Shown here: positions 8,523 through 17,818 of the stretch, piece after piece | How positions within the stretch are numbered: the stretch's first letter is position 1 | Layout: the number at the start of each line of letters is the position of its first letter | Assembly (NCBI RefSeq): GCF_001548395.1 | Contig: NZ_AP017367.1 | Location: 4,935,001 to 4,999,000, forward strand | Direction of reading: 5' to 3' | DNA length: 64,000 nucleotides | Source: Leptolyngbya sp. O-77 | GTDB lineage: Bacteria > Cyanobacteriota > Cyanobacteriia > Elainellales > Elainellaceae | Notes under the pieces: model-generated | Seen by the model: only the letters and a program-made list of their open reading frames with translations | Databases searched by the model: none | Told to the model about the DNA's origin: nothing | Made by a program: the position numbers and the translations under genes

Positions 8523-9278
8523 ATGCGATCGCTTGGCACGCCGCCCAACGCCTGGACTGTCGATGCCCACAATGCCGACCTTACGCGCCCACCGCTGCCG
8601 CCCCGCCCTATCTCGCTCAAAGCAGACACCAAAATGCTGCGAGTTGATCTGGCAAAAGCAGCCATGCTGGTCATTGACATGCAAAATGACTTTTGCCATC
8701 CCGACGGCTGGCTGGCACATATCGGCGTAGATGTGACCCCCGCCCGCGCCCCCATTGGCCCGCTGCAAGGTCTACTGCCCGTGCTGCGTGGGTTGGACGT
8801 GCCCATTCTCTGGGTCAACTGGGGTAACCGACCCGACCTGCTCAATATCAGCGCCGGACTGCGCCACGTCTACAACAGTTCTGGCGATGGCGTGGGGCTG
8901 GGCGATCCCCTGCCCAAAACCGGCGCACCCGTTCTGCAAAAAGATAGCTGGGCCGCCGCCGTAGTAGACGAGTTAGAGCAACTGCCGCAAGATATCAAAG
9001 TCGATAAGTATCGCATGAGCGGCTTTTGGGACACGCCGCTCGACAGCATTTTGCGAAACCTGGGGCGGACGACCCTGTTCTTTGGCGGAGTCAACGCCGA
9101 TCAGTGCGTCATGGCCACGCTGCAAGATGCCAACTTTCTTGGCTACGATTGCATTTTGATTAGCGATTGCACTGCCACCACGTCGCCCGAATACTGCTGG
9201 CAAGCCACAGTCTACAACGTGAATCAGTGCTTCGGCTTTGTTACTCACTCTCACGCAATTCTGGATGCCGTGAAGTAA
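8523..9278 (+). CDS. Cysteine hydrolase, isochorismatase/RutB-like
   Basis: A 251-residue hydrolase of the isochorismatase-like superfamily, which cleaves amide or ureido bonds (ureidoacrylate, N-carbamoylsarcosine, nicotinamide). The triad is visible: Asp52 (MLVIDMQNDFC), Lys162 (VDKYRMSGF) and Cys195 (GGVNADQCVMATL). The VDKYRMSGFWDTPLDSILR block resembles RutB, where Cys-hydrolase action on ureidoacrylate follows pyrimidine ring opening. No RutA-type oxygenase is present here. N-carbamoylsarcosine amidohydrolase is an alternative and would fit the methylated-amine genes downstream. Start: the ATG at 8523; a later internal start near residue 38 (MLRVDLAKA) is possible. Confidence 0.8.
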   Translation: MRSLGTPPNAWTVDAHNADLTRPPLPPRPISLKADTKMLRVDLAKAAMLVIDMQNDFCHPDGWLAHIGVDVTPARAPIGPLQGLLPVLRGLDVPILWVNWGNRPDLLNISAGLRHVYNSSGDGVGLGDPLPKTGAPVLQKDSWAAAVVDELEQLPQDIKVDKYRMSGFWDTPLDSILRNLGRTTLFFGGVNADQCVMATLQDANFLGYDCILISDCTATTSPEYCWQATVYNVNQCFGFVTHSHAILDAVK

Positions 9279-9364
9279 GTATTTGGAGGGTGGGAACAAG
9301 CTTTCTGATCTTGCCCGGTCACCCCTTATCCTGTCACTCTATACCCTATCCCTCCTGCCTACCC

Positions 9365-9820
9365 ATGACTACCGAAACCTGCGTCATTCCGGTGATCAAA
9401 ACGCCCAAGGACTATCAGGCGTTTCGCATTAGTCCACAGGATACAAATCGACTGGCGATCGTATTTGACCCGATCAGTGCAAATATGTCGCTGACCTATT
9501 GCGTGGAAATTTTTGACGTGGGTGGGAAAACGCCGCCCAATCGGCATCAGCTTGCTGTGGAAATGTTTTTTGTCTTGAAGGGCGAGGGGAGAGCCACTTG
9601 CGACGGCAAGACGGTGGATATTTCCGCAGGAGATAGCATTCTGGTTCCTGCAACGGGGACGCATGAAATTGAAAACACCGGGCCGGGGCGGCTATATGCT
9701 CTGTGCATCATGGTGCCTAATGAAGACTTTGCCGAACTAATCCGCAGCGGCATCCCCGCAGAACTGGATGAGGAAGACCTAGCGGTGCTGCGCCGATCAG
9801 ACGGGCTGCGGGTAAGCTAG
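9365..9820 (+). CDS. Cupin domain-containing protein
   Basis: A 151-residue single-cupin protein. The two cupin motifs are present: about 55-80 (PPNRHQLAVEMFFVLKGEG) and about 92-110 (DSILVPATGTHEIENTGPGR). Metal-binding His and Glu lie in the first motif and His in the second. It could be a small dioxygenase, an isomerase or a ligand-sensing protein; nothing distinguishes these. The open frame extends upstream to 9167 over the end of the cysteine hydrolase, but the ATG at 9365 (MTTETCVIPVIKT) gives the natural N-terminus. It lies 86 bp after the hydrolase stop, so co-transcription is likely. Confidence 0.8.
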   Translation: MTTETCVIPVIKTPKDYQAFRISPQDTNRLAIVFDPISANMSLTYCVEIFDVGGKTPPNRHQLAVEMFFVLKGEGRATCDGKTVDISAGDSILVPATGTHEIENTGPGRLYALCIMVPNEDFAELIRSGIPAELDEEDLAVLRRSDGLRVS

Positions 9821-10024
9821 GGCCGACATTGCGGTGCAAGTTTCGGCGTGCAAGCTTCGGCAGGGTATTCTTGCCTCCAAAGCGGCGACAAACCCCTTCA
9901 CATTCCGTAGCAAAATTTTGCTTGCGTCGATTAGGGGTATCCACTACAATCGTCCATCAAGCTGTAATTTTTCCAACACGCAGCTTATTCCACGCCCCGA
10001 AAATTTGGCCGGTTCGTCGATTAC

Positions 10025-10186
10025 GGCATTGGTAGATGCGCCAACACCTACCAACGCCTGACCCCAGGACAGTAGTAGCTGTCTCAGGGCTTTGCCTATT
10101 GTATGGCCGCCTTGAAACCTGCTTTGCGTCGTTTGGGCGGCCATCTTTTCGGGGTTTCCCTACCTCGTTTCCAAGGAGGAAACCCC
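10025..10186 (+). promoter_or_regulatory. Multi-hairpin leader with sequestered ribosome-binding site
   Basis: Four successive inverted repeats precede the 99-residue gene. They are GGCATTGGTAG/CTACCAACGCC (10025-10058, one mismatch), GACAG/CTGTC flanked by CCTGA/TCAGG (about 10055-10088), ATGGCCGCC/GGCGGCCAT (10103-10144) and GGGGTTTCC/GGAAACCCC (10151-10186). The Shine-Dalgarno AAGGAGG (10173-10179) lies directly before and within the 3' arm of the last hairpin, so folding should hinder translation. It looks like a structured regulatory leader. No known riboswitch class was recognised. Confidence 0.45.
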
Positions 10187-10188
10187 AA

Positions 10189-10488
10189 ATGCTGACAGTT
10201 CAATCCACCTGGTCGTCCCCGCGCTCGGAGGCGACCCAGTTTTCGCTGCCGCCGCTCACCTGCGAACTGCCGCGCCGTCGCCGCCTGCGCCACTACATCA
10301 TCGGCCTGCCCGAAGACGCGCAACTGGCCATCGACCGGCTGCACCTGCTCCGCTACGCCGAACGCTTCGAGTGGACGCACGCCTTGGAATTTCCGCCCAA
10401 CGGCATCGTCCTCAACGCCGAGCAACCCGGCGAAGTGCTGCGCTGCCTGCACCGTGAAATGCGGAGCAACCCTAGCGCGAATGAGTAA
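10189..10488 (+). CDS. Small hypothetical protein behind a structured leader
   Basis: A 99-residue protein that was not recognised. It opens MLTVQSTWSSPRSEATQFSL, has a basic patch PRRRRLRHYIIGLP, then an amphipathic helical part (EDAQLAIDRLHLLRYAERFEW) and ends in a short acidic/polar tail. No signal peptide or membrane helix is present. The open frame continues upstream to 10036 through the hairpins, but the ATG at 10189 sits nine bases after AAGGAGG and gives the better start. It is followed by a 12-bp hairpin that may terminate it. It is probably real because of the strong ribosome-binding site and coding-like composition. The role is unknown. Confidence 0.55.
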   Translation: MLTVQSTWSSPRSEATQFSLPPLTCELPRRRRLRHYIIGLPEDAQLAIDRLHLLRYAERFEWTHALEFPPNGIVLNAEQPGEVLRCLHREMRSNPSANE

Positions 10489-10512
10489 GAACAGATAAGG
10501 GTGATTTTGGGT

Positions 10513-10553
10513 TTTGGATTTTGGCGGTTCAATCCCCCAATCCAAAATCCAAA
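10513..10553 (+). terminator. Hairpin of TTTGGATTTTGG heptad-type repeat
   Basis: TTTGGATTTTGG (10513-10524) and CCAAAATCCAAA (10542-10553) form a 12-bp stem 25 bp after the small gene's stop. The words are the heptanucleotide repeat common in cyanobacterial intergenic DNA, here in inverted orientation. It could act as a terminator, but there is no clear T-run. Confidence 0.45.
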
Positions 10554-10770
10554 CTCCCCAATCGAAAATTTCAAACAGGGCGCTCAGACGTTGGTTACAA
10601 GTCTTTCCTGTCGCTTCACTGCAAACCGGATTTGAGCAATTGACGCACAGGAGGAATGGGTTCTTCTGCCCACTGGTGCAGGTTGAACCTGAAACTCATC
10701 TTTTCATCTGCTTAGAGTGACCGAAGAGGGATTGGGTGCATCCCACTTTTGTAACCCTTACCCTAAATCT

Positions 10771-10835
10771 CTCTCCCAAAGCGGGAGAGGGAAATTCCAA
10801 TCCGGCTCCCCTTCTCCCTATTTTGGGAGAAGGGG
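10771..10835. repeat. Pair of short palindromes in intergenic repeat
   Basis: CTCTCCC/GGGAGAG (10771-10789) and the perfect 11-bp stem CCCCTTCTCCC/GGGAGAAGGGG (10808-10835) are followed by GCTGGGGGGATGAGGG. This type of purine/pyrimidine palindromic filler recurs in cyanobacterial genomes (general knowledge). The surrounding region 10554-11250 shows no supported gene and should contain the promoter of the mechanosensitive channel gene. Confidence 0.6.
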
Positions 10836-11250
10836 CTGGGGGGATGAGGGCAAGCTTGCAGAACCGGGATGCGCCTGAGGGATTAGCCCTTTTAGGGTAT
10901 GGAAACGGTGCTGTAAATGTGTTCTAGCACTCATCGATCCAGGAAGCAAAACCGATATACTGATTTGGTCTATTTTTTCTCCCTATCTTAAAGATTTGTC
11001 TGTCGGTGGGATGATGGATTTCCTTTAGGAAGCTATTAACATTACTCTCGACAGGCTTATATTTCTAGGTGATTCTAGCTGGTTGCGCTCTGGCTGTTTC
11101 GTAGTCAGGGCTGCAAGATTTGCCCCTCACACTCTTCATTCGCTTTAGAAATACTGTCAATCTTCGGGAGCTTCTTGAGGGGGTTCTCTAAGGTTTTTTT
11201 GCGTAGCTTGATTGTTCTCTTTGTAGTTCTCCTTGTATCCAAATGGTCTT

Positions 11251-12925
11251 ATGGCGTTTGATCCTGCTTTTCTGACGAATATCAACACTCAATTGGGGAG
11301 CTTTCTGCCCAGTCTGCTGGGTGCAATTTTAATTCTCATTGCCGGTTGGGTTCTGGCGGCGATCGCCGCTTCTATTACCAAGCGAATTCTGCTGCAAACG
11401 AACCTGGACAACCGACTGGCATCTACCTTTTTGCCCGCCGGATCAACGGCTCGTCCCCGTGTGGAACAGTGGGGCGCGGCGCTGGTGTTTTGGGTGATCA
11501 TGATCTTTGCTATCGTAGCGTTTCTGAATGCGCTGCGGCTGGATGTAGTCTCGCAACCTTTGAACAATTTCCTCCAGCAGATTTTTAGCTATCTGCCTCG
11601 GCTGGGCGGTGCTGCAATTCTGGTGGCGCTGGCTTGGGTTTTGGCTAGCCTAGTCAAGGTTTTGGTGACTCGCGGATTGGCGCGATTTGGATTAGACGAA
11701 AAGCTAAATGTCGCCCCAAGAGAATCAGAGGCGGGGGTGGCTGATCCCTACGTGGCCGCAAGAAGCGCAGAGGTAGGCGCGGTTGATCCATCCCAACAGC
11801 CTGTAGCCGAAAGCCCGTTTCTCCTGAGTGAAACGCTGGGCAATGTGCTGTATTGGTTTGTCTTTTTGTTCTTTTTGCCGCTGATTTTAGATGTGCTGCA
11901 ATTGCAGGGGCCGTTGCAGCCTGTGCAGACCCTGCTCAACGATTTTTTGGTGATTTTGCCGCGAGTTTTGAGCGCGATCGCCATTGGTGCGGCGGGCTGG
12001 TTTATTGCCCAGGTTGTGCGGAATATTGTTACGAACCTGCTGCGGGCTGCGCGGGTCGATCGGCTGGGTACTCAGTTTGGCCTTTCCCGCACTCAGGGGG
12101 CGCTGTCCCTTTCTAGCTTGATTGGTACGCTGGTTTATGTGCTGATTTTGATCCCGACGGCGATCGCTGCGTTGCAAGCACTAGGAATTCGGGCGATTTC
12201 CGATCCGGCGATCGCCATGCTGAACGACATTCTGACCGCGTTGCCTCGCATCTTCACGGCGGTAGTGCTGTTGATCGTGTTTTACGTCATTGGGCGATTT
12301 ATTGCAGACTTGGTGACGAACCTGTTGACCAGCTTCGGTTTCAACAATGTGTTTGAGTGGATGGGGCTGCCCAGACAAACGGTAGCTGCGGTTTCCCCTC
12401 CGCCGTCCAGCCCGCCCTACGATGCAACGCCGGGAGGGGAACCCACGGTCGTCCAGCCTGCTGCGACGCTGCCCTCGGCGCACCCCCTTCAGAAATCGTC
12501 GGCATTTTGGCGCTGGTGGGGATTATGCTGTTTGCCGCCGTGGCAGCGGCTGAGGTTCTGCAATTCCAGCAGCTAACGGCTATTGTGAATGGCATTTTGG
12601 CAGTGTCGGCGCGGGTGCTGGTGGGCATCATTGTCTTTGGCGTGGGGTTATACCTGGCGAATTTGGCCTTTAATCTCATTGCGGGATCGGGCGGGTCGGC
12701 AGGCGCGAATTTTTGGCGCAGGCAGCTCGGATTGCGATTATTGCGCTGGTTTCTGCGATGGCGCTCCAGCAGATGGGCATTGCGACCAATATTGTGGCGC
12801 TGGCGTTTGGCCTGCTGCTGGGGGCGATCGCCGTGGCGCTGGCGATCGCCTTTGGGCTGGGCGGACGTGAGGTTGCCGCAGAGCAGCTCCGCGAATGGCT
12901 GGCTTCTTTCAAGCAGCACTCCTAG
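11251..12925 (+). CDS. Mechanosensitive ion channel with TM-helix repeats (two frame breaks)
   Basis: A membrane protein with four or more copies of the conserved TM-helix repeat of mechanosensitive-channel-related proteins. The repeats include LPSLLGAILILIAGWVLAAI, LPRLGGAAILVALAWVLASL, LPRVLSAIAIGAAGWFIAQV and LPRIFTAVVLLIVFYVIGRF. The frame breaks twice. After a C5 run at 12483-12487 the protein continues one frame over (SEIVGILALVGIMLFAAVAA). After a T5 run at 12710-12714 it continues in the third frame (AQAARIAIIALVSAMALQQMG, to the stop at 12925). Adding one C and one T restores a single protein of about 560 residues, so homopolymer sequencing error is likely. Start: the ATG at 11251 (MAFDPAFLTN) rather than the upstream TTG. 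It probably gates in response to membrane tension. Confidence 0.75.
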
Positions 12926-12945
12926 GGCGTGCTTGAAAGCCCTTT

Positions 12946-13036
12946 GATCCCCCTCAGCCCCCCCTCAGAAAAGAGGGGAACCGGGCCGAACCGCTCTGGC
13001 AGTCTCCCCTTAGAAAAGGAGGATTTAAGGGGGATC
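12946..13036. repeat. Inverted-repeat-bounded intergenic element (GATCCCCCT...AGGGGGATC)
   Basis: A 91-bp segment directly after the channel gene is bounded by GATCCCCCT and AGGGGGATC. Inside are several short C/G-run words typical of a widespread cyanobacterial palindromic filler. It could serve as the channel gene's terminator. No gene is encoded between 12926 and 13201. Confidence 0.5.
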
Positions 13037-13201
13037 GACTCAGGTTCTCCTGCATGAATCGTTGTGTGGGTAGCGTCGCGCAACGATTCAAACCCTCAAA
13101 AGAGGTCTTCGTGCAGGCGGTTTAACATGGATTAGGTGTATGGATTCAGTGCGAGCGAGTGTCTACAGATGACTGAGCCTGTATCCAAAAGAACTAGCGT
13201 C

Positions 13202-14014
13202 ATGAACCACCTGCGCTCGCCAGCAATTTCACGCTCCCCCCACCAGCAGGCTTGCGCGATCTCGGCGAGAAGTCCCTCGGCTTTTTGGGGCGGCGTTGCG
13301 GGTACGGCGCTGTTTGGGTGTTCCCGTCAGCCGGAGGGGGTTGCCGCCTGTGCGTCATCTAGCTCGGCGAATGCAGAAGCTCCGCTCGATTGTATTGTGC
13401 GGCCCCAGCAGACGGCAGGGCCCTTCTTTGTCGATACGCAACTCAATCGGGTGGACCTTCGCGCTGACCCTGCCACAGGGCGGATCAGTTCAGGCGTGCC
13501 TCTGGGGCTGTCTTTTCAAATCTTTCAGGTGGGGAACATTCAGCCGGAAGGCCCCCGCATGTGTATGCCGCTGCCCAATGCCGTCGTGGATGTGTGGCAC
13601 TGTGATGCGGCGGGTCTCTACTCTGGCGTGCGCGATCGCCAGTCAGACACCACAGGTCAGGCATTTCTACGGGGCTACCAGGTGACTGATCAAAACGGGG
13701 TTGCAGAGTTTATGACTATCTATCCGGGTTGGTATCCTGGCAGAACTGTTCATATTCACTTCAAGATTCGTACCGTCTCTGCATCAGGGGCGATCGCCCC
13801 AATCCACTACGAGTTCACCTCCCAGCTTTACTTTGACGATGCCCTGACCGATCGAATTCATCGCCAAACGCCTTACACAGCTAGGGGACAGCGGGCCCAG
13901 CGGAATCATCAAGATGCGATCTTCCAGTTTGGCGGAGCGCAACTTCTGCTGCCTGTAGCGCAGACCGATCGGGGGTATTTCGGCAGATTTGGGATTGGAT
14001 TAGAGATGGGCTAG
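13202..14014 (+). CDS. Intradiol ring-cleavage dioxygenase family protein
   Basis: A protein of about 270 residues related to protocatechuate 3,4-dioxygenase beta chain and catechol 1,2-dioxygenases. These enzymes use Fe(III) to open catechol rings. The iron ligands are visible: Tyr in GLYSGV, Tyr in PGWYPGRT and two His in TVHIHFK. The N-terminus resembles a lipoprotein or export signal (GVAGTALFGCSR), suggesting an extracytoplasmic enzyme, as in related cyanobacterial sequences. The segment before it (ISARSPSAFWGG) lacks the expected twin-arginine, and a compensating pair of small frame errors there is possible. The start is uncertain (13136, 13169 or 13202). The substrate is unknown. Confidence 0.75.
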   Translation: MNHLRSPAISRSPHQQACAISARSPSAFWGGVAGTALFGCSRQPEGVAACASSSSANAEAPLDCIVRPQQTAGPFFVDTQLNRVDLRADPATGRISSGVPLGLSFQIFQVGNIQPEGPRMCMPLPNAVVDVWHCDAAGLYSGVRDRQSDTTGQAFLRGYQVTDQNGVAEFMTIYPGWYPGRTVHIHFKIRTVSASGAIAPIHYEFTSQLYFDDALTDRIHRQTPYTARGQRAQRNHQDAIFQFGGAQLLLPVAQTDRGYFGRFGIGLEMG

Positions 14015-14032
14015 AGATGGGCTAGAGATGGG

Positions 14033-14929
14033 TTAAACCAGGGCTGGTAGGGCGATCGCATCTCTGCAATAGCTGGCTAGATGGGGCGATCGGTAGCCGT
14101 CCTGCGTCCACAGGATGGGGAAGAAGGATTCATCCAGGGTGTTGTCGTTGATCCGCTTGTAGCGGCCGTAAATATAGCCGGGGGGAACGTCGCTAAACCG
14201 CGCTTCAGAACTAATCGTGTGAAATGCCCAGGCTGCGGCGCGGCGTGGTTTCACTCAGGGTTTTTGCCAGAGCCGTGCCACAACAGCCCGTGGTGGAAAG
14301 CGCAACCCCCGGCGGGGATTGTCAAGGGCACGATGTCTGGCTCGCTGACCCCGGCTGCTTTTGCGGTTTCTAGCATGGCCCAGCGATAATCTTTTTGGGG
14401 CGCATGAAACTCTCCCGCAACCTCAAGCAAGGGCCAGCGGTGGGACCCGCGTACATACTGAAGCGTGCCCGTTTCCAGGCTCACATCATCCAGCGCAATC
14501 CAGCAGGTAACCATTTCGGCGGGCGTGAGATAGTTGATGTAGGCTCCGTCCTGATGCAGGGCAATCTCCTTGCCGCCACCGGGTGGTTTGTACCAAAGGC
14601 TATCCTGGCCAATGCGTGCCCCCGGCCAGCCCGCCAGTTGGGCGCTGATGCGGCCAACCTCTGCTGATAGAGCGACACTGGCAATCGTGCGATCGCTCTT
14701 CCACGCATTGCAAATTTCGCGGGTCACGTCTGGCAGGCTCAGCCCGGGTCGCCAGTGCCATTCGTCGGGGTAGACCGTTGTTTCAAATTCGCCCCGAAAC
14801 AGCGGCTCGATGCGATCGCGCAGCCGCTGCACTAGCTCCAGATCGATAAACTGCTCCAGGATGACAAATCCGTCTGTCTGGAAGCGTTGAATGTCGTCCT
14901 CAGTGATCTGAAGGGGGAGAATAAGCCAT
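14033..14929 (-). CDS. Phytanoyl-CoA dioxygenase family protein (frame-broken as sequenced)
   Basis: A non-haem Fe(II)/2-oxoglutarate oxygenase of the PhyH family, about 297 residues when repaired. The iron site is His and Asp in LHQDGAYINY plus His in FHHGLLWHGSG; the oxoglutarate Arg is in PRRSLG. The frame breaks near the C-terminus at a GGG (14258-14260) and an AAA (14222-14224). After correction it reads KNLSETTPRRSLGIHTISS and continues to the stop at 14033. A G5 run at 14913-14917 separates the body from the likely ATG at 14929 (MAYSPLQITEDD). All three corrections remove one base. It faces the solute-binding gene divergently. Substrates of this family range from small amines to lipids; none can be named here. 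Confidence 0.75.
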
Positions 14930-14942
14930 ACCGCAGAAATCC

Positions 14943-14973
14943 GAATGAAACGCGATGAAACGTGATGAAACGT
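14943..14973. repeat. Short tandem repeat of TGAAACG(C/T)GA
   Basis: About three 10-bp units (TGAAACGCGA, TGAAACGTGA, TGAAACGTGG) lie directly upstream of the PhyH start, between it and the divergent solute-binding gene. It could be a regulator array; the function is unknown. Confidence 0.5.
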
Positions 14974-15126
14974 GGGGGGAATCGAGCCTGTCTGGATCAC
15001 CAGCGGAATACAGCCCCGGTATCGATGGCCACTGTAGCGCTGCCTGCCCACTCTATATTGTGAAATTCGCTACGGTCTGCAAGGGCCAAGTTCCGCACAA
15101 TGGGGTGCGTCCGTTTGTGCAGGATT

Positions 15127-15837
15127 ATGGAATTTTCAACGCTAACGCCGGGGCAACTCACGATTGCCGCTAGTGATTTTGATGCTCGCCCCATGAGCTA
15201 TCTCGAAAATGGTGAACGGCTGGGATATGAACCCGCCGTGGCCCGGGCCGTGTGTGCCAAGCTGGGGCTGGTGCCCGTGTGGCAAAATCTGCCCATGTCT
15301 GAGTTTTATTCCACGCTGCACGCGGGGCAGTGTGATGTGGTGTGGTTTAACCAAGCGGTGACGGCAGAACGCCTCAGCCACAGCCGCTTTACCCAGCCCT
15401 ACGGGATCTATAACGAAGCGGTGATTGTGCGGGCCGATAGCCCTATCTACGCGGTGGACGATCTGCGGGGAAGGAAACTGGGAGGATTGGCGGATAGCAC
15501 GAACCTGGCGCTGGGGGAGCAATTTGCCAACGTGACGCTGGTGCCGTTTCCGGGGAGCGATCAGGTGTTGCCGGAGATGCTGGCGGCGCTGCGGGCGGGC
15601 GAGATTGACGCGCTGGTAGATGATGAACTGGTGCTGATCACGGCGGCCGAGGCTGACCCGTCGCTGCGGCTGGCGTTTACGGTGGAAACGCGGCATCCGT
15701 TTGCGATCGCCCTCCGACCGGCTGACGAAGGTCTGCGACAAGCGCTGGATCAAACCCTAGAGGCGCTGCTCAGCGACGGCACGCTGGCTGCGCTGTGGAG
15801 CCAGTGGATTCCCTGGCGACCGTTTCCGTTTGTGTAG
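15127..15837 (+). CDS. Solute-binding (SBP_bac_3-like) domain protein
   Basis: A 236-residue protein with the fold of family 3 periplasmic amino-acid-binding proteins. Features include ENGERLGYEPAVARAVCAKLGL (domain 1), CDVVWFNQAVTAERLSHSRF (the usual ERxxxxxFSxPY region), VDDLRGRKLGGLADST and ALRAGEIDALVDD. No signal peptide is seen from the ATG at 15127 (MEFSTLTPGQLTIAASDF), so either the start is wrong or the protein acts in the cytoplasm as a sensor. Its stop is 11 bp before the start of the DUF1989-GcvT gene, implying one operon and a ligand related to that enzyme's substrate, for example a methylated amine (inference). Confidence 0.7.
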   Translation: MEFSTLTPGQLTIAASDFDARPMSYLENGERLGYEPAVARAVCAKLGLVPVWQNLPMSEFYSTLHAGQCDVVWFNQAVTAERLSHSRFTQPYGIYNEAVIVRADSPIYAVDDLRGRKLGGLADSTNLALGEQFANVTLVPFPGSDQVLPEMLAALRAGEIDALVDDELVLITAAEADPSLRLAFTVETRHPFAIALRPADEGLRQALDQTLEALLSDGTLAALWSQWIPWRPFPFV

Positions 15838-15848
15838 TGGGGGGTGTG

Positions 15849-17708
15849 ATGCAACAAGCTTGGGTGCCCGCGCCAGACCGCTATGATGACCTGCCCGCGC
15901 CTCTTGCGCCCGTCGTGGCGGAGTATCGGATTGCCCCAGGAACGGCGATCGCCTATTCGGTCAAAGCGGGTCAATTCATCCAGATTATTGACGTAGACGG
16001 CAGCCAGTGTTCAGATTTTCTGGCCTTTGCGGGCGAGGGCTATGAAGAGGAACTGGACGGCACCGTAACGCGGACGCTGCTAGGCCTGGCGATGCCCCAA
16101 GTGGGCTTGTTCAGCCACTATTTTTCTCAGCAGATGCGGCCGCTGGTGGAGGTGGTGCAAGATACCTGCGGTCGCCATGATAGCTTCATGCTGGCCTGCA
16201 CCCGCCGCTATTACGAAGATGCGGGCTATCCAGGGCATCCCAGTTGCAGCGAAAACTTTAATCGGGTGCTTGGGCCCTACGGCATTGCGCCCCGGTTGGG
16301 CTGGCCTGCGATCAATTTCTTTTTCAATACCGAGGTGGATAGCACGGGCGCGATTCTTGCCGGAGAAGCCTGGTCGCGTCCAGGAGATTATGTGCTGCTG
16401 AGGGCGCACCAAGACTTGCTCTGTGCGAGTTCGGCTTGTCCGGACGACATCGACCCTGTAAATGGCTGGCATCCCACGCCTATTCACGTCCGCATCTATG
16501 GGGCGGAGTCTTCGTTCTCCAGGCTGAGGGGCCATCGCGCTGCGCTCAGTCTGCCGCTGCGCCTGACGCAAGACAGCGCCTTTACGCCGCGCATTCGAGA
16601 CCTGACGCGGCATCTGGCAGACTACAACGGCTTTTGGGTTCCCATTTCGTATCCTCAGCAGGGCAAGGCGGCGGACTATTGGGCCCTGCGGGAGCGGGTG
16701 GCGGTGATGGATCTGTCGGCGCTGCGAAAGTTTGACCTGACGGGAACCGATGCGCTGGCGCTGCTCCAGTGGGTGTTTTCGCGCAACGTTGCCCAGCTCA
16801 CGGTGGGGCAGTCGGCCTATGGCTGCTTGCTCAATCCCCATGGAGGGATCGTGGACGATGGGATTGTGTTTCGCCTGGGGGAAGCGGCGTTTCGCTATGT
16901 GGGCAACTGCGACACTGATGAACTGTGGCTGCGAACCGTGGCCCAGGAGCGGGGCTTTGCGGTGGAGATTACGCCAACGAGCGATCGCCTCCATAATTTA
17001 TCTGTGCAGGGGCCTCACTCTCGCGACCTGCTGACCCCGCTGATCCGGCTCGACCCCCAGTGGGGCCTCTCGACGCTGGCGGAACTAGGCTATTTTCGCT
17101 TTGCCACGGGGACGCTGGAGGGCATCCCGGTGTTCATTTCGCGCACGGGCTACACGGGTGAGCTAGGCTATGAACTGTTTGTAGACCCCCGTGACGGACT
17201 GGCGCTGTGGGATGCAGTGATGCAGGCGGGCAAACCGTTTGGGCTGTTGCCAATGGGAATGCAGGCGATCGACTGTGCCCGCATCGAAGCTGGGCTGCTG
17301 GCGGCTGGTCGGGAATTTAATGACCTGATCTCGCCCTATCAGGCGGGCATTGGGTGGAGCGTGGCGCTGAAGAGCAAAGGCGATTTTATCGGTCGGGCGG
17401 CTCTAGAAGCGCTGCGATCGCGCCCCCCCTTTGTCGCGGTTGGGCTAACTCTGGCGGGGAATGAGGTCGCCTGTGGCGGGCAGGGGGTCTATGCCGAAGG
17501 GCAGCCCTGGCGGATTGGACAGGTGACGAGCGGGACGTTTTCGCCCGTGCTGAACCGCAGCATTGCGATCGCCCAGATTGCGCCAGACTATGCCCAACTC
17601 GGCACGGTCGTTGAGGTTGGCTTTTTGGATGGCATCAAGCGGCGCGATCGCGCAACGGTCGGTCCCCTCTCTCCCTACGACCCCAGCAAAAGCCGGGTCA
17701 AAGCATAG
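15849..17708 (+). CDS. tdm: DUF1989-GcvT fusion, candidate trimethylamine N-oxide demethylase
   Basis: A 619-residue two-domain protein. The N-terminal half (about 1-225) is DUF1989, with the HQDLLCASSACPDDIDP cysteine cluster that binds zinc in relatives. The C-terminal half (about 255-615) is a GcvT-type tetrahydrofolate-binding aminomethyltransferase domain (LRERVAVMDLSALRKFDLTG, then ISRTGYTGELGYELFVDP). This domain order is that of TMAO demethylase, which splits TMAO into dimethylamine and formaldehyde and passes the formaldehyde to folate. A Tmm-like monooxygenase and a GmaS-like ligase lie downstream, strengthening the call. The frame runs 54 bp further upstream, but the ATG at 15849 avoids overlap with the binding-protein gene. 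Other DUF1989 or GcvT roles remain possible. Confidence 0.65.
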   Translation: MQQAWVPAPDRYDDLPAPLAPVVAEYRIAPGTAIAYSVKAGQFIQIIDVDGSQCSDFLAFAGEGYEEELDGTVTRTLLGLAMPQVGLFSHYFSQQMRPLVEVVQDTCGRHDSFMLACTRRYYEDAGYPGHPSCSENFNRVLGPYGIAPRLGWPAINFFFNTEVDSTGAILAGEAWSRPGDYVLLRAHQDLLCASSACPDDIDPVNGWHPTPIHVRIYGAESSFSRLRGHRAALSLPLRLTQDSAFTPRIRDLTRHLADYNGFWVPISYPQQGKAADYWALRERVAVMDLSALRKFDLTGTDALALLQWVFSRNVAQLTVGQSAYGCLLNPHGGIVDDGIVFRLGEAAFRYVGNCDTDELWLRTVAQERGFAVEITPTSDRLHNLSVQGPHSRDLLTPLIRLDPQWGLSTLAELGYFRFATGTLEGIPVFISRTGYTGELGYELFVDPRDGLALWDAVMQAGKPFGLLPMGMQAIDCARIEAGLLAAGREFNDLISPYQAGIGWSVALKSKGDFIGRAALEALRSRPPFVAVGLTLAGNEVACGGQGVYAEGQPWRIGQVTSGTFSPVLNRSIAIAQIAPDYAQLGTVVEVGFLDGIKRRDRATVGPLSPYDPSKSRVKA

Positions 17709-17818
17709 CCATCAGACTCCGACTTCTGGTGTTCAGCGAGGCTTGTCTCTCCATCTTCACCTTCTAGCGTTCCGCAACGCTTGTATCTCTATCTCCATCT
17801 CCATTTACGCTACGCGCT

